Source: Auriscalpium vulgare (Eukaryota; Basidiomycota; Agaricomycetes; Russulales; Auriscalpiaceae). From it: 64,000 bases of DNA. Both the position numbers and the translations under genes were made by a program. The stretch lies in contig JAHBBC010000022.1 in the NCBI GenBank assembly GCA_019915015.1, positions 434,001 through 498,000 of the forward strand, read 5' to 3'. This document shows positions 18,824-29,045 of this stretch, one piece after another. The notes below the pieces were generated by a model. That model was not told the origin of the DNA. It was given only the letters and a program-made list of their open reading frames with translations, and did no database searches. The stretch's first letter is position 1; every line of letters starts with the position of its first letter.

Positions 18824-20993
18824 TTATATATCCGACTCGGAAGATTTGGAGACCGCTGCTAAGAGCAGGTCCGCTGAGATGCAACTCCTAGGGACAATGC
18901 TGCACGCAAACGGCTGAGGGCGGCTAAGTTGAAGTAGTGAGCACAACGACAACGGACCGCCGTGTAGGTAGACGTACGTGACAATGCTGTCCCCCACGTT
19001 TTCGTTACCCTCCAACAGTCCATCCGGAGTGCCCTTGGGCTTACTGACATTGAAGATTGCGAGCACGAGTGAGACGGTGATAAAGACCGTTTGGTCGACG
19101 ATGAACCGGCCGGGACATATCCTGTCCCAGAAAATGTCAACGGAACGTTGGCGGAAGACGAGCTAGGAGAGAGCTTACCGCTTGCCTCCGCCAAACACGA
19201 TGCTCAGCAATGGTTCGTCTCTGAAGTACCCATCCTCTGTTATGTACCGCTCCGGCCTGAAGACGTGCGGCTCGGGATAGACAGCAGGGTCTTGAAGGAT
19301 CGTTCTGCGGCTGATTTTGATATATGTTCCAAAGGAAAAGAAGGGACTCACAATGCATTAGCGACCACCAAGGTCCCTTTCGAAATAAAATAACCATCAT
19401 AGATATCGTCCTCCGATGTGGCGTGAGGTACGCCTGCACGACCATCAGGATCGCCTATGAGGGAGCCAAAGCGACGTGCACACCTATTGGAGTGACTATT
19501 CGCCATCGGGTGAGCTCCCTGCATACGGCGTTGATATAGTGCAGCTCCGCCCGGTCATCGAACGTGGGCAGTCGCTCTCCTTTGGTCACCCGTTCCAGCT
19601 CTGCCTGTGCGCGGGCCTGAACGTCCGGGTACAAACAGAGCATCAGGAATAAGGTCTCCAAGACGGACGTGGTCTGTCAAGTCGGTGAATGAGCGGTGGA
19701 TCTGGCATGTTCGCACGGGACGCTCACCGTGTCAGAGCCCGCTTCGAAAGGACATCCCATCTCAGCATGGTTCACAGGTCGGGAGGTGATACAATCTCAC
19801 CCGCAAACATCGTGCCCAGAGCGCCTATGATGGTGTACTCCTCCCGCTCTGTCGTAAAGTTCTGCTCCGAGATCTCATGACGCGCCACGCTAGGGCGTGC
19901 AGTCCCCTTGGCCTGTAAGAGGCAGTGAGTAAAATTGCACGTGCTATAATGCAGTAGATCGCCGTACCATCTCGTCTGTGACGAAGTTCCACGGCTCGCA
20001 GATGCTGGTTTGGCCCACATCGAGAGCGTACTTCGCCATGGGTTTGTAACTCAGCCCTGGGACCCATTCCGGGATATGACGCACTAGAAAGGCACGTAGA
20101 GGTCAGTGACGGCTAGCGCGTGATGATGCCGATTGACGCACAAAATGGCAAGATGTTGACGAAGAGCGCCCCGGGAAGCAGCGACACGCCCACAACTCCG
20201 ATGGTCGCGAGCCCGCTCTTGAGCAGCTTGTCGTTGTTGCTCTGCACATCATACCCATATGCGAGGGCCATGATCACCGCTCCTCCCAGACTGTGTGTTC
20301 AACCCGTTGAGCACCGCATGAAAACGCATCGAGCGGTCCCGCGACTCACTGTTTGATGTGGCTCACGAGATCCGCAGGCTCGCGCAAGAGCTGCTGGGCA
20401 AATTCCAGCGCCTTCCTCGTTTGCACGGGCTGATACTGCACCAGCGCGCTCGGGCGCAGGGCGCGGTCGAGGGTGCGCCGCCCGAGCCGCCACGACGCAC
20501 CGGGGTGTAGAAGGGTGAGGAACCAGTTGCTGTACCCAGCCCTTCGAGCCCGTCAATACTGCCGCTCGCTCCAGAGCTGACAGTGAAGACGCTCACATCT
20601 CCAGCATCGTCGGGCTGATGCGGTCCGAGTACCTCTTCCCACGTTTCTCAAAAAGGTCCACGACGGCCTTGCGCGTCTGCAAGACGAGGATTCGCTGCCC
20701 TAGGACTTCGAGGGAGTACATGTCTCCTGTATGTTCATCAGGTCCGTCGGATATGATACGGACACCGCAGAATAAGACCGAGGCGCACCGTATGGCTTTC
20801 CGAGCCGGTCATAGGTCAGCCACAGGCCCTCTCGGGTGGACACATCGAGTAGGTTCCCGATGAAGGGCAGACCCTTCGGTCCGGGAACATATGGAACGCC
20901 GCGACGCCGCCTGTGGTCCATAAACCTGCGGATGAGGTGGACTATCGTCGCGAGTGCGATCAAATCAAGTGCTGTCCACGAGAGCAAGTGCAT
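18824..20993 (-). CDS. Cytochrome P450 monooxygenase, 515 aa
   Basis: Heme-thiolate monooxygenase, probably anchored in the ER. Twelve exons: 20993-20789, 20726-20597, 20529-20350, 20290-20142, 20083-19968, 19912-19801, 19741-19728, 19673-19484, 19433-19352, 19304-19179, 19121-18978, 18923-18824. All phases agree. Residues 1-22 form a hydrophobic anchor, followed by basic residues and the hinge PYVPGPKGLPFIGN. The I-helix motif AGSDTT is at 298-303, ExxR (ELTR) at 355-358, the PERF-like RPERY follows, and the heme loop FGGGKRICPG has Cys437. Layout and length resemble basidiomycete CYP families such as CYP5150, which is my tentative guess. The seventh exon is only 14 nt and encodes part of the I-helix motif. 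The final intron (54 nt) is a multiple of three, so retention would add 18 residues. Substrate unknown. Confidence 0.93.
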
Positions 20994-23954
20994 AGCGGCA
21001 GAGACGATCACTGAAAGGAAGGAGATACTGCAGTGACGACACGATCTTGCAGAGCTGACGAGGTCTCGATAACAGCCTGAGGAACGGTGATGGGGGTAAG
21101 AGATTGAAGACGCAGAGAGCCGAACAATGTGTCAACAAACCGTGAACGCACCGGGGGCTCGAGGATCGCCCCGCTAGACGCTTGCTCCGACCTCGTGCCT
21201 CGGCCGAGCCGTCACTAAGCCGCAGCACCGTCGCGCCATGGCGTTTGATTCGCCTGTCTCGTGTAGCACGCGCCTTGCGTCCCCGCTCGTGGCCTCTCGA
21301 CGTGTTTGAGCTGCCTAATTGAGCGTGCAGATATCGCGACCTACATACGTGGCATCCACAAGTAAGTAAGTAATCCGGCTATCGGAAGGATGTTTCTGCA
21401 GACCTCGCCTACGTACCTCTGCTGCCTACTTGAAGGACACCTAGTCTCTGATAAAGCGGAAAGATACGTTGGCGCCGCATGGGCAGCGGCTGCACCACGT
21501 ATTCCATGCGGACTTCTTGATCAAACACCGACGCGGTATCCATCGTCCGGATGGACTCTGAAAATGCCAGTGCGAACGGGAGAAGTTCAAGGTGCACTGG
21601 AGTCGCGCCGGCGAATATACTTTTGTGTTCCGATCGAAATGGTCGGCAGCTGCCGCGCCGCGCAATTTGACTCCTACTTACTTACTATCCCTCCCCACCC
21701 GGTTGTCCCAACAGGATTATCACCGACATATGTAGTGCAATCCCGACAACTCTCGCCGACTCATGAGCCCTCAACCGCGACCGCGACCCCCTCTCATACG
21801 CTCACCGCGCGACTGGAACACTGGCGATTGAGTGATGGATGGACTGGCTCCGCGGGATGCTGGATTGAAACCAAGGTCCATGATGCGGACAGAGCCTTGC
21901 TTCATAACGTATTGTGAGCAGTCTTAGTTTCCACATCGACGGACGATCGTGTCGTCTTTTCTGATAAGCTATGTCGTCTTTGTTGTGCAGTCCCTTCGTG
22001 ATCGTCCTGTACGCCTGATACCGTCATCGTATCTTCGCCATCGACTGCGATGCTCGACGCCGCGTGATGACACCACACTACCTGCGTAATACTCACGCAC
22101 ACACCCCGCACTCGCCTCTCTGCATCCCCACCGCGCCACCGCGCCATTCACCATCGTCCACGATCCGCGATCCTCATGCCGTTGAAGCCGCCGCGCGCAA
22201 GACTCGGGCATGCGGTTGTCAAGGCGATCGCTCCAGCGGCCTCGTCTTCAGCATGGTGAGTATCCCTGGTTTCCGCATCGACGGTCGCCTTCACAGTCTT
22301 TTCTGACAATCTATCCAGTTGCGCAGCTCCCTCGCGGACGAATCGTGATTTTTAACGCGCAGCGTACTCCACAGACACACATCCCGGAGCCGCTGCGCAT
22401 ACATGCCACTGCAACATCCATCGCCCGCGCTCCGCAGTTCCCACCCCAAGTCACCATGCATTCAATGTCGACACCCTTGCAGACGTCCAAGTTCGCATCC
22501 CTCACGTCGTGGCATATGCCGTGGTAGAGAGGGCTGAGCCTCTGCGTCGGCACGGATGCATCGAGCGGGAAGGCGAATTGTATGCGTGGTGTGTCCGAGA
22601 AACACCAGAAGCAGGGACTGGAATAGGGCGCGGGGGTCGTCAATTGGGTGCGTGGGCCGCTTGGCGTGGATGCCTCTGCTCCGCGCACGCTGACCGATAT
22701 TGCGCCAGACGCTGATATTTTCAACGTATGTCATTGTCTACGCCACGACCGACGCCGCCCCTCCTCCTTCCCACCACGCCGCCCCAGAGCACTCGTCCGC
22801 GTCGCATGGCATGCCCTCGTACCGCGTTGCTCGCTAGGTCGACTTGATCCACCGCGTCTCCCGCCCTGTTCCCAGCCGCGCACGCTCCTCGTCTACGCCG
22901 CCCTCCGGCCGACGCCCAACGCGCCCCTCCGCATGCCATGGCTATCGACCGTCGAGCAGCGCACGCAGCAAAGCGCTCACTGTGGTGCTCTGGCGAGTTC
23001 GCGGTGTCGGGCGTCGGGCGTCGGGCGGGTGGGAGCGTGCATGCTGCATGGCGAAAGAGCGGCAGCGAGAGCAGGGGCAGGCAGGGTGTCTCTCTCCTAT
23101 GGGACGTGTACATCCGCGGGGTTACGCGGGGTGTGCTAGGCAGGGCAAGTGTATTGCGTGCGGCGTTGGGACTTCCCGGCGATCGTGACGAATCGCAGAT
23201 CTGTGTGCCTGCGGCTCCACGAGAGCCTTCTGCGCAGACATTCCGCAGATGGAGGCAGGTCACCCTCTCCGGCTCCCTTCGAATGCATCATCGACGAGCG
23301 TGCGGCAGAGCGCGCTCTGTCGAGCCCTGCCAAGATTCCACCTGGCAAAGACCATACGTGAGTACTGTGCCGCGCCCAGTGCATGCGAAATGCGAAAGCG
23401 TGGATTCGATTCAGGTGCATGGCGCGTGGCCGACCTCCATCGGTCCAGACGACGCGCCATCCGTCATCTGTGTTCCGCGCCCTACCGCCTACTCACGTAT
23501 CGTCTGTCGACCCTCTGCGCGGCACTCAGCGTGTGGAGGCGTCTGATTCTTGCGGACTGCGAGGTTATCTGAACATCGGAATGGTCTCGACAACCGGCGG
23601 CCGCAACGGCCGCGTGCCTCGCGTACGTATGCGCCTCGTGCACGTCGCTGCTTCAGGACCTCGGCCTCAGCGCCCTCCACCGACTGCCGCGCGCGTTTGC
23701 AGCGTGGGCACAGAATAGCGTCGCATGAGCCGTGCCACACGCAGAGCGCGCGCTGGAGGATTCAGCCAAGATGCTATTATATTGACATACACTGTACAGC
23801 AGCCGGCGCGTACACAAACACACGCTGCGCCGCGACGTCGCCCCGATGACCCTATCGTCAACGGAGATGGGTAATTCGGGTCGTGTGAAAGCAGCATGCA
23901 CTCACCTGAAGTGCGCGATCCGCGAGCACGCAAACAGAGCAGTTGAGATTCGAG
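20994..23954. repeat. Dispersed repeat block A, copy following the P450 gene
   Basis: No supported gene. From about 21,500 to 23,900 it parallels 29,780-31,950 with many indels. Examples are GGGAGAAGTT, GTGTTCCGATCGAAATGG against GCTCCGATCGAAATCG, GGTGCGTGGGCCGC, and the GCGCACGCTC...TCGTC..TAC phrase near 22,875 and 31,017. 20,994-21,500 is the 5' side of the P450 gene and shows nothing clear. Confidence 0.55.
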
Positions 23955-26050
23955 ACACGCACTGACGAGCAGCGGGGTGGAGAGAATGGGCCGACAGCCC
24001 GACAGCCATCTGAGCGCGAGGGCTAGTGCGTTGGCAGGCCTGCGAGCAGGTCCTGCACCGCGCACAGCTCCGGGATCCGCTTCCCATGCGCTGACACATC
24101 GCAGCGGCGCGCTAACGCCTGCGGGGTGCACCCCCGTCCAGGCACGGCGAGGCGCGGACGGTGCGCCCGTCGCCGGCGGGACGCCACAGAGTCCTGCAAC
24201 AGAGGTATCGCGGGCGCACCTGCGAAGGCTGCAGCCCTTTGCTGGGGATGCCCTGCGATGCCATGCGGGATGGCTGGCCGGGAAAGTGGACCCCGATGCG
24301 ATGGCATGTCCAGTTGCTGGGAATGTCGGATGACGGCTTGGGAGGGACAGCGTGGACGCTGGGTGCGGGGCGAGCGCGCGGTTGTCGGGCGGGTGGTGGT
24401 GGGGAATTCGAAGAGAGCTAGAGCTGGCGCGTGGCGTGATGGGGCGGTGTGGCGCGGCTTGAGCTTGAGTCTCCGATTCAGTTTGCGCTCAGCCGAGCTT
24501 GCTTGTCGACGTCGCCGACCGCCGCCTCCAGCTCTTGAATGCAGCTACCGCGCACGCGCTTTGGTCGTATGGAATCCACTCTACCGCGACGGACTGTATA
24601 CCCGCAGGCGGCGCCATTCAACACAGACGAGCTCGTCGACACCGCCACGTCCCCGCGACCCGCGCCGGCTCGCCTGGGTAGCTGCCTTCTCAGGCTACAA
24701 GACACCCCATGGGTGGCTCACCTGTTTGGCGCTCCCCTTGCGTCACTTTCATGCCTTCTCGAAAGACGAGAAAACTGTACAAGACTGTATAGAAGTGAGG
24801 TCGATACCAAGGCAATCGGCATCTGGAGTCCCATCAGGGTGAGCGGCGTGTAGTGCATAACAGCTACGTTATATTGACTTGCAGTGCGCCAGCTCGGCAC
24901 CGCATGTGCCTTGACATCACTAACCCTCCTTCGCCATCATGCGCGCACCATTGAGTAAGTTGAACTCCTCTCGCAAATACCGAGCTTGCGTATTGGCCCG
25001 CAAACAAGGAACGATGCCCAGCAGCCCGCGTTCGGGCTCCCTGCGCACGCCGCGTATCATGCTCGTGTCGCACTTTCGCCGTCTCAGGAATCAGGATCGC
25101 AACTCCCTCGCTAGTCACCATCCTAGACATGGGTGTCTGCACTTGGCCGTGGCATTTGTTCGCGGGCGCGTGGCGGACCTCGAGCAGGATGTGGGGGTGA
25201 GGGAGCTGGGGTATGGCCGCCGTGGGGCCATGGTATGACCAGTTGCGAGAGATCACAAGGAGTGGATGACGGCGTTTCGCGCACCCAGCTTGCAGAATGT
25301 CCTACAAGCACGCGCGCGCCGTCGCATCGCAGCAACTTGTCTCCGCGCAGCGCCGGCGGGAAGCAGATTGGCGTGTACGTCTCCGGTGCGTGGCATGTGC
25401 TGTTCTTCAGAATATGGACGTGATATTGATCGCCAGCGCAGCAGCTCGACCTCATTCCAGACCTCCCCTTCGATTTTCATCGTCCAATTGGTCTGCCTCC
25501 TCTCCCATCTTGCGCCCAGGGCTCGCTGCGCACTCTGCTTCGGGCCTTTCCCGATCAGACGACATCGCTCAAGCAATTTTCCTGGTCCACTCCTACGCAA
25601 TGCGTCTCCAAGTGACGCTCTGTCCTCGCATCTTGGTCGCTTGCAAGTCAACAAGTGCTTGGTTGGATGACCCGCATAACGACCGGAACAAGACCGCATT
25701 ACTATCCAACCTTTCGTCGCATCCCACTCGTATAGCGCCCACCTTCCCGGCATTGTACCTCTGAAAGCCACGAATAGCTCTCCCGGCAACATATCCTGAT
25801 GTGAGCTTCCACAGCGCGACTGGACTGACTAGATTGCTGACGGGTCGCGTCCGCAGCAGACCGTCGACCTTCCGATCACACCGCGCTCTCTGATTGCCCA
25901 ACTCATCATCATCGGCGTCGCCAACCGATTAGGAGCGCTGCGGACATCTGCAAGAATCCGCTAGAATACTGTGGCGCTTGCATTTCTCTGGTGCTTAAGA
26001 CGGGCCCCTGAGAGACTGCGCAGCTTCATATATCGATGGGTTCTCGCGGT
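23955..26050. repeat. Repeat block B copy 2 and duplicated BTB upstream region
   Basis: About 23,955-24,560 is the second copy of block B (compare 820-1480). About 24,830-25,330 matches 15,310-15,720. This copy lacks the KDZ element, so the stretch near 24,650-24,850 is the paralogous uninterrupted version of the insertion region. No intact gene is seen. Confidence 0.6.
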
Positions 26051-26300
26051 ATTGACAAGATTGCCTCCCGCGTGGTAAGTCGTGCCTTCCTTATCACATC
26101 GTTAGACATTTGTGCTGACCATCCATGTGATTCCGCAGTCGCCTCGCGCCTCGCGCATGGCCTTCCTTCACAGTCATTTCCATTGACAAGATTGCCTCCC
26201 GCGTGGTAAGTCGTGCCTTTCTTATCACATCGTTAGACATTTGTTCTGTGATTCCGCAGTCGCCTCGCGCCTCGCGCATGGCCTTCCTTCACAGTCATTT
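26051..26300. repeat. 131-bp tandem duplication upstream of BTB gene 2
   Basis: 26051-26181 is repeated at 26182-26300 with a small internal deletion in the second copy. Each copy begins ATTGACAAGATTGCCTCCCG and contains GTAAGTCG...GATTCCGCAG, an intron-like stretch also found once upstream of BTB gene 1. The duplication would give BTB gene 2 two potential 5'-UTR introns. Confidence 0.8.
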
Positions 26301-26462
26301 CCCACCCGGGTGACGCGGTGACGCCCCACTTCGACGCGATGCAACGATAAATGCATCGTGAAGTGCAGCAATCGCCCACGGACTCCTACGCGGCTCCTCT
26401 GCATCCTTCTGTCCTATCTTTTCGCCCTCGAGTTTCCCGCTATCGCTCTACCCCACACAACA

Positions 26463-27452
26463 ATGTCTATACAATCCTCAGCCAACTCAGAGCCGTCTGC
26501 CGACCCCGTCCGCCTCGCCAACGCGCCCTTCGATAAGGACTCCCAAGGGGACGTCATTCTAATCTCCTCCGACGGCACTCACTTCCGCGCATTCCGAAAC
26601 ATCCTCTCCCTCGCCTCACCCATCTTCGCGGACATGTTCAGCCTCGGCGCGGCCTCCCCCGACGAGCTGCTCGACGGCCTCCCCGTCGTACGCATGGCCG
26701 AGGACGCCGGGACGCTCGACCTCCTTCTCCGCTGGTGCTATCCCATCCGCGCACCACCGCTCAGCACGTCGCTCGACCGCACTAGGCGCTTAGCATCCGC
26801 GATGCACAAGTACAGCATCGACGCGTTTGTGGATGCCGTCGACGATGCCCTGCGCGTGCACTTGGCGAGCGATCCGATAGGCGCGCTGGCCATCGCGGTG
26901 ATGCTCGGCCTCGAGGACGTCAAGCGCAAGGTCTTGCGCGCTGTGCTGGCGATACCACTGGCAGAAGTAGCGGCGGCAGAACGCCCGGGGCTGACGGACA
27001 AAATGCTGAACATCCTCGTCCGGTACCACATTGCGTGTGGGGCGGCGGCATCAGAGGTCCTGCGGAATAGGTCGTTTCTCTCAACATATCCAAGAATCAA
27101 ATCAGGGAAGGTTACCTTGGTGGGCAGGATGTCATTGGAATGCTGCAAATGTGCGGTCCTCGACATCCAGAATGAGGTGGGATGGCATTGGTCCGCACCA
27201 CGCTTTGTGTGGAAATTCATTGATACGGCACTCTCCGCGTTCCTCCTTCGGCCGGGAATGTCCGCAGAGGATGTGGCCTCGATGTGCACGATGGCATTGT
27301 GCCCGACCTGCAGCGGCGATGCGCATGCGCACATCAAAGACACACAGGTCTTGCTGGACAGGGTGATGCTCAATGTCAATGCCGCGATCGATGAGGTGTG
27401 CGCGCATCTATGTAATAGCCTCCCTGTGGATTCTCATGAATTTGCGATCTAG
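26463..27452 (+). CDS. BTB/POZ domain protein 2, 329 aa
   Basis: Single-exon paralog of the gene at 16206, in the same orientation, starting ATGTCTATACAATCC. The BTB fold lies at about residues 28-132 (VILISSDGTHFRAFRNILS, SPIFADMFSLGAAS, LDLLLRWCYPI). The C-terminal half is conserved with its paralog (VRYHIACGAAASEVL, LRPGMSAEDVASMC, HAHIKDTQ). The last 35 codons and the 3' flank are almost identical between the two genes although the middle has diverged, which suggests local gene conversion. It is the intact BTB gene of duplication unit 2. Function is unknown beyond BTB-mediated protein interaction. Confidence 0.9.
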   Translation: MSIQSSANSEPSADPVRLANAPFDKDSQGDVILISSDGTHFRAFRNILSLASPIFADMFSLGAASPDELLDGLPVVRMAEDAGTLDLLLRWCYPIRAPPLSTSLDRTRRLASAMHKYSIDAFVDAVDDALRVHLASDPIGALAIAVMLGLEDVKRKVLRAVLAIPLAEVAAAERPGLTDKMLNILVRYHIACGAAASEVLRNRSFLSTYPRIKSGKVTLVGRMSLECCKCAVLDIQNEVGWHWSAPRFVWKFIDTALSAFLLRPGMSAEDVASMCTMALCPTCSGDAHAHIKDTQVLLDRVMLNVNAAIDEVCAHLCNSLPVDSHEFAI

Positions 27453-28059
27453 GTGCCAATTCCAAAGTTTGTTTAGACGCTATATCTACAATATGTCCAC
27501 CATAAATACAATCCAGAGTGGCCCTGAGTCCACCTCACTCTCCTCTGTTTCCTGGCCTGCCCCCAGATGTCTGTCCTCTCTGAGACGAATCGCGCAACGT
27601 CCCGCGCCGACGATGCAGTTCGAACGCGTTTTGGATATGGTCATCGGGCGTGGTGATCTGCAGATCTCCTGATCCTCCACTGTGCTTACGCGTCACGACT
27701 GTACAGTTCCGAGAAGCAGCGAGGCGGCCAATGGCGGTATATTGAGCGCAGTGTGCTACTACTGTATGAGCTCGGAGCAATTGTAAGTACGATATGTTTT
27801 GGCATGTAGAACACGGGGAATATCAAAATGGATAGTCATGTCGAGTGGGTCTGCGGTGTGGCGGAGGCGATTCTGTGCTGCGAAAGCTGTAGGAACATGG
27901 GATTATCAGCCTTCGGCACTGACGGTCACGGAACGCTCACGCACCTGCACAATTGCCGCCCGATATCAAGATTTTGACAATGGTTTGATTATGTGAACGA
28001 AGGAATGGGTACCTACCCAACGTGCGCTCTATCTGTACGCAGTGAGCATAGTCTGAGGA
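27453..28059. other. Intergenic stretch between BTB gene 2 and the BTB remnant
   Basis: The first ~140 bp repeat the 3' flank of BTB gene 1. Beyond that I see no gene, repeat or regulatory site I can defend. Confidence 0.5.
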
Positions 28060-29007
28060 AGCCAACATACCTTTTCGATTGCAGAGGTCACTTCGCGCTT
28101 GAGCATCTCGACCAATGTAGCCGCGCTCTGTGCGCGTAGGGAGCTAACAGTATCTGTCTCCATGTGGATGTGGCACTGGCCAACTTGGTACGAAGCAATT
28201 ACAGCCTCATGCGGGCAGCGGATTCAGAAAGAGCGTTTGTCCGGCAGCGTGCAGGAATGGCCAGAGGCTGCGTGGTGCATACCAAGCCGCTGACCGCCGC
28301 TTGTCCTGCTGTATATCGTACGCTGGATCCAGGGAATGGCATTGCTCGCATATCCCCGAATTAGAAGCGATGAAATTTGGCAGATATACGAAGAAGTCCC
28401 GACGTGCAGTGACGGCCGCTGCCGCCGCTCCGCAATCGATGTGGTACTGTATGAGGACGTTCCACGCGTCCCCAACGCGACTTGCGGGCACCGAGGATAT
28501 CACTGCCTTGAGCGGGAGCGACAGCGCGCTTCCGAGCGGCCGTAGCCGCCATCTTGCGGAGATGGTACGAGCCAGCGACCGCAAACACGCCCCCGGGATC
28601 CCGCCACAAATGCGCCTGCAGCGCGTCGTCGATCGCATCGACGACCGCATCGACCGCGTACTTCTGCGACGCCGCCACCAGGCGCCGCACGTCGTCCAGC
28701 GTCTTGAGCTTGGGCGACCGGATGGGGTAACACCAGCGTAGAAGCAGGTCGAGCGTGGCGGAGTCCTCTGCCACGGATACGAGGGGGATCCGGTCTTCCC
28801 ACATCTCGTCGTGCGCGCTGGGGTCGACGGGTCGGGGGAGGCTGAACATGTCGGCGAAGACGGGCGATGCGATGGAGAGGATGTGTTTGGATAAGAGGAA
28901 GATTGTGCCATCGCAGGAACGAAATGCGATGTCGGCGAGCGGGTCGTTGGCGAAGGGGGTGAAGCGAGTCGTGGGCTGGGGATGGCTGTTGAAAGGGGAT
29001 CCGACAT
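28060..29007 (-). pseudogene. Decayed third BTB gene
   Basis: Minus-strand relative of the two BTB genes. An ATG at 29007 lies at the family's usual start position, but the BTB segment (DGTIFLLSKHILSIASPVFADMFSL, written here as DGTIFLLSKHILSIAS then PVFADMFSL) is in another frame. Near 28,528 the homologous reading switches back to the frame of the ATG (LSLPLKAVISSVPASR, then VLIQYHIDCGAAA). That frame stops at 28,207. Weak homology to the family C-terminus (VEMLKREVTSAIEKV) continues to about 28,060 in yet another frame. No GT-AG intron I can find explains the shifts. Either the gene is dead or the assembly carries several indels. Opposite orientation from its paralogs suggests an independent duplication. 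Confidence 0.7.
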
Positions 29008-29045
29008 TGTGGTGGAATTTGGACGAGCAGATAACGGCGACACGA

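Noticed and set aside
20520..20600. A frameshift in the P450 gene after MLE
   Set aside because: Using the acceptor GGTACAG at 20,530 instead of the earlier AG restores the frame and gives a 67-nt intron, so no frameshift is needed.
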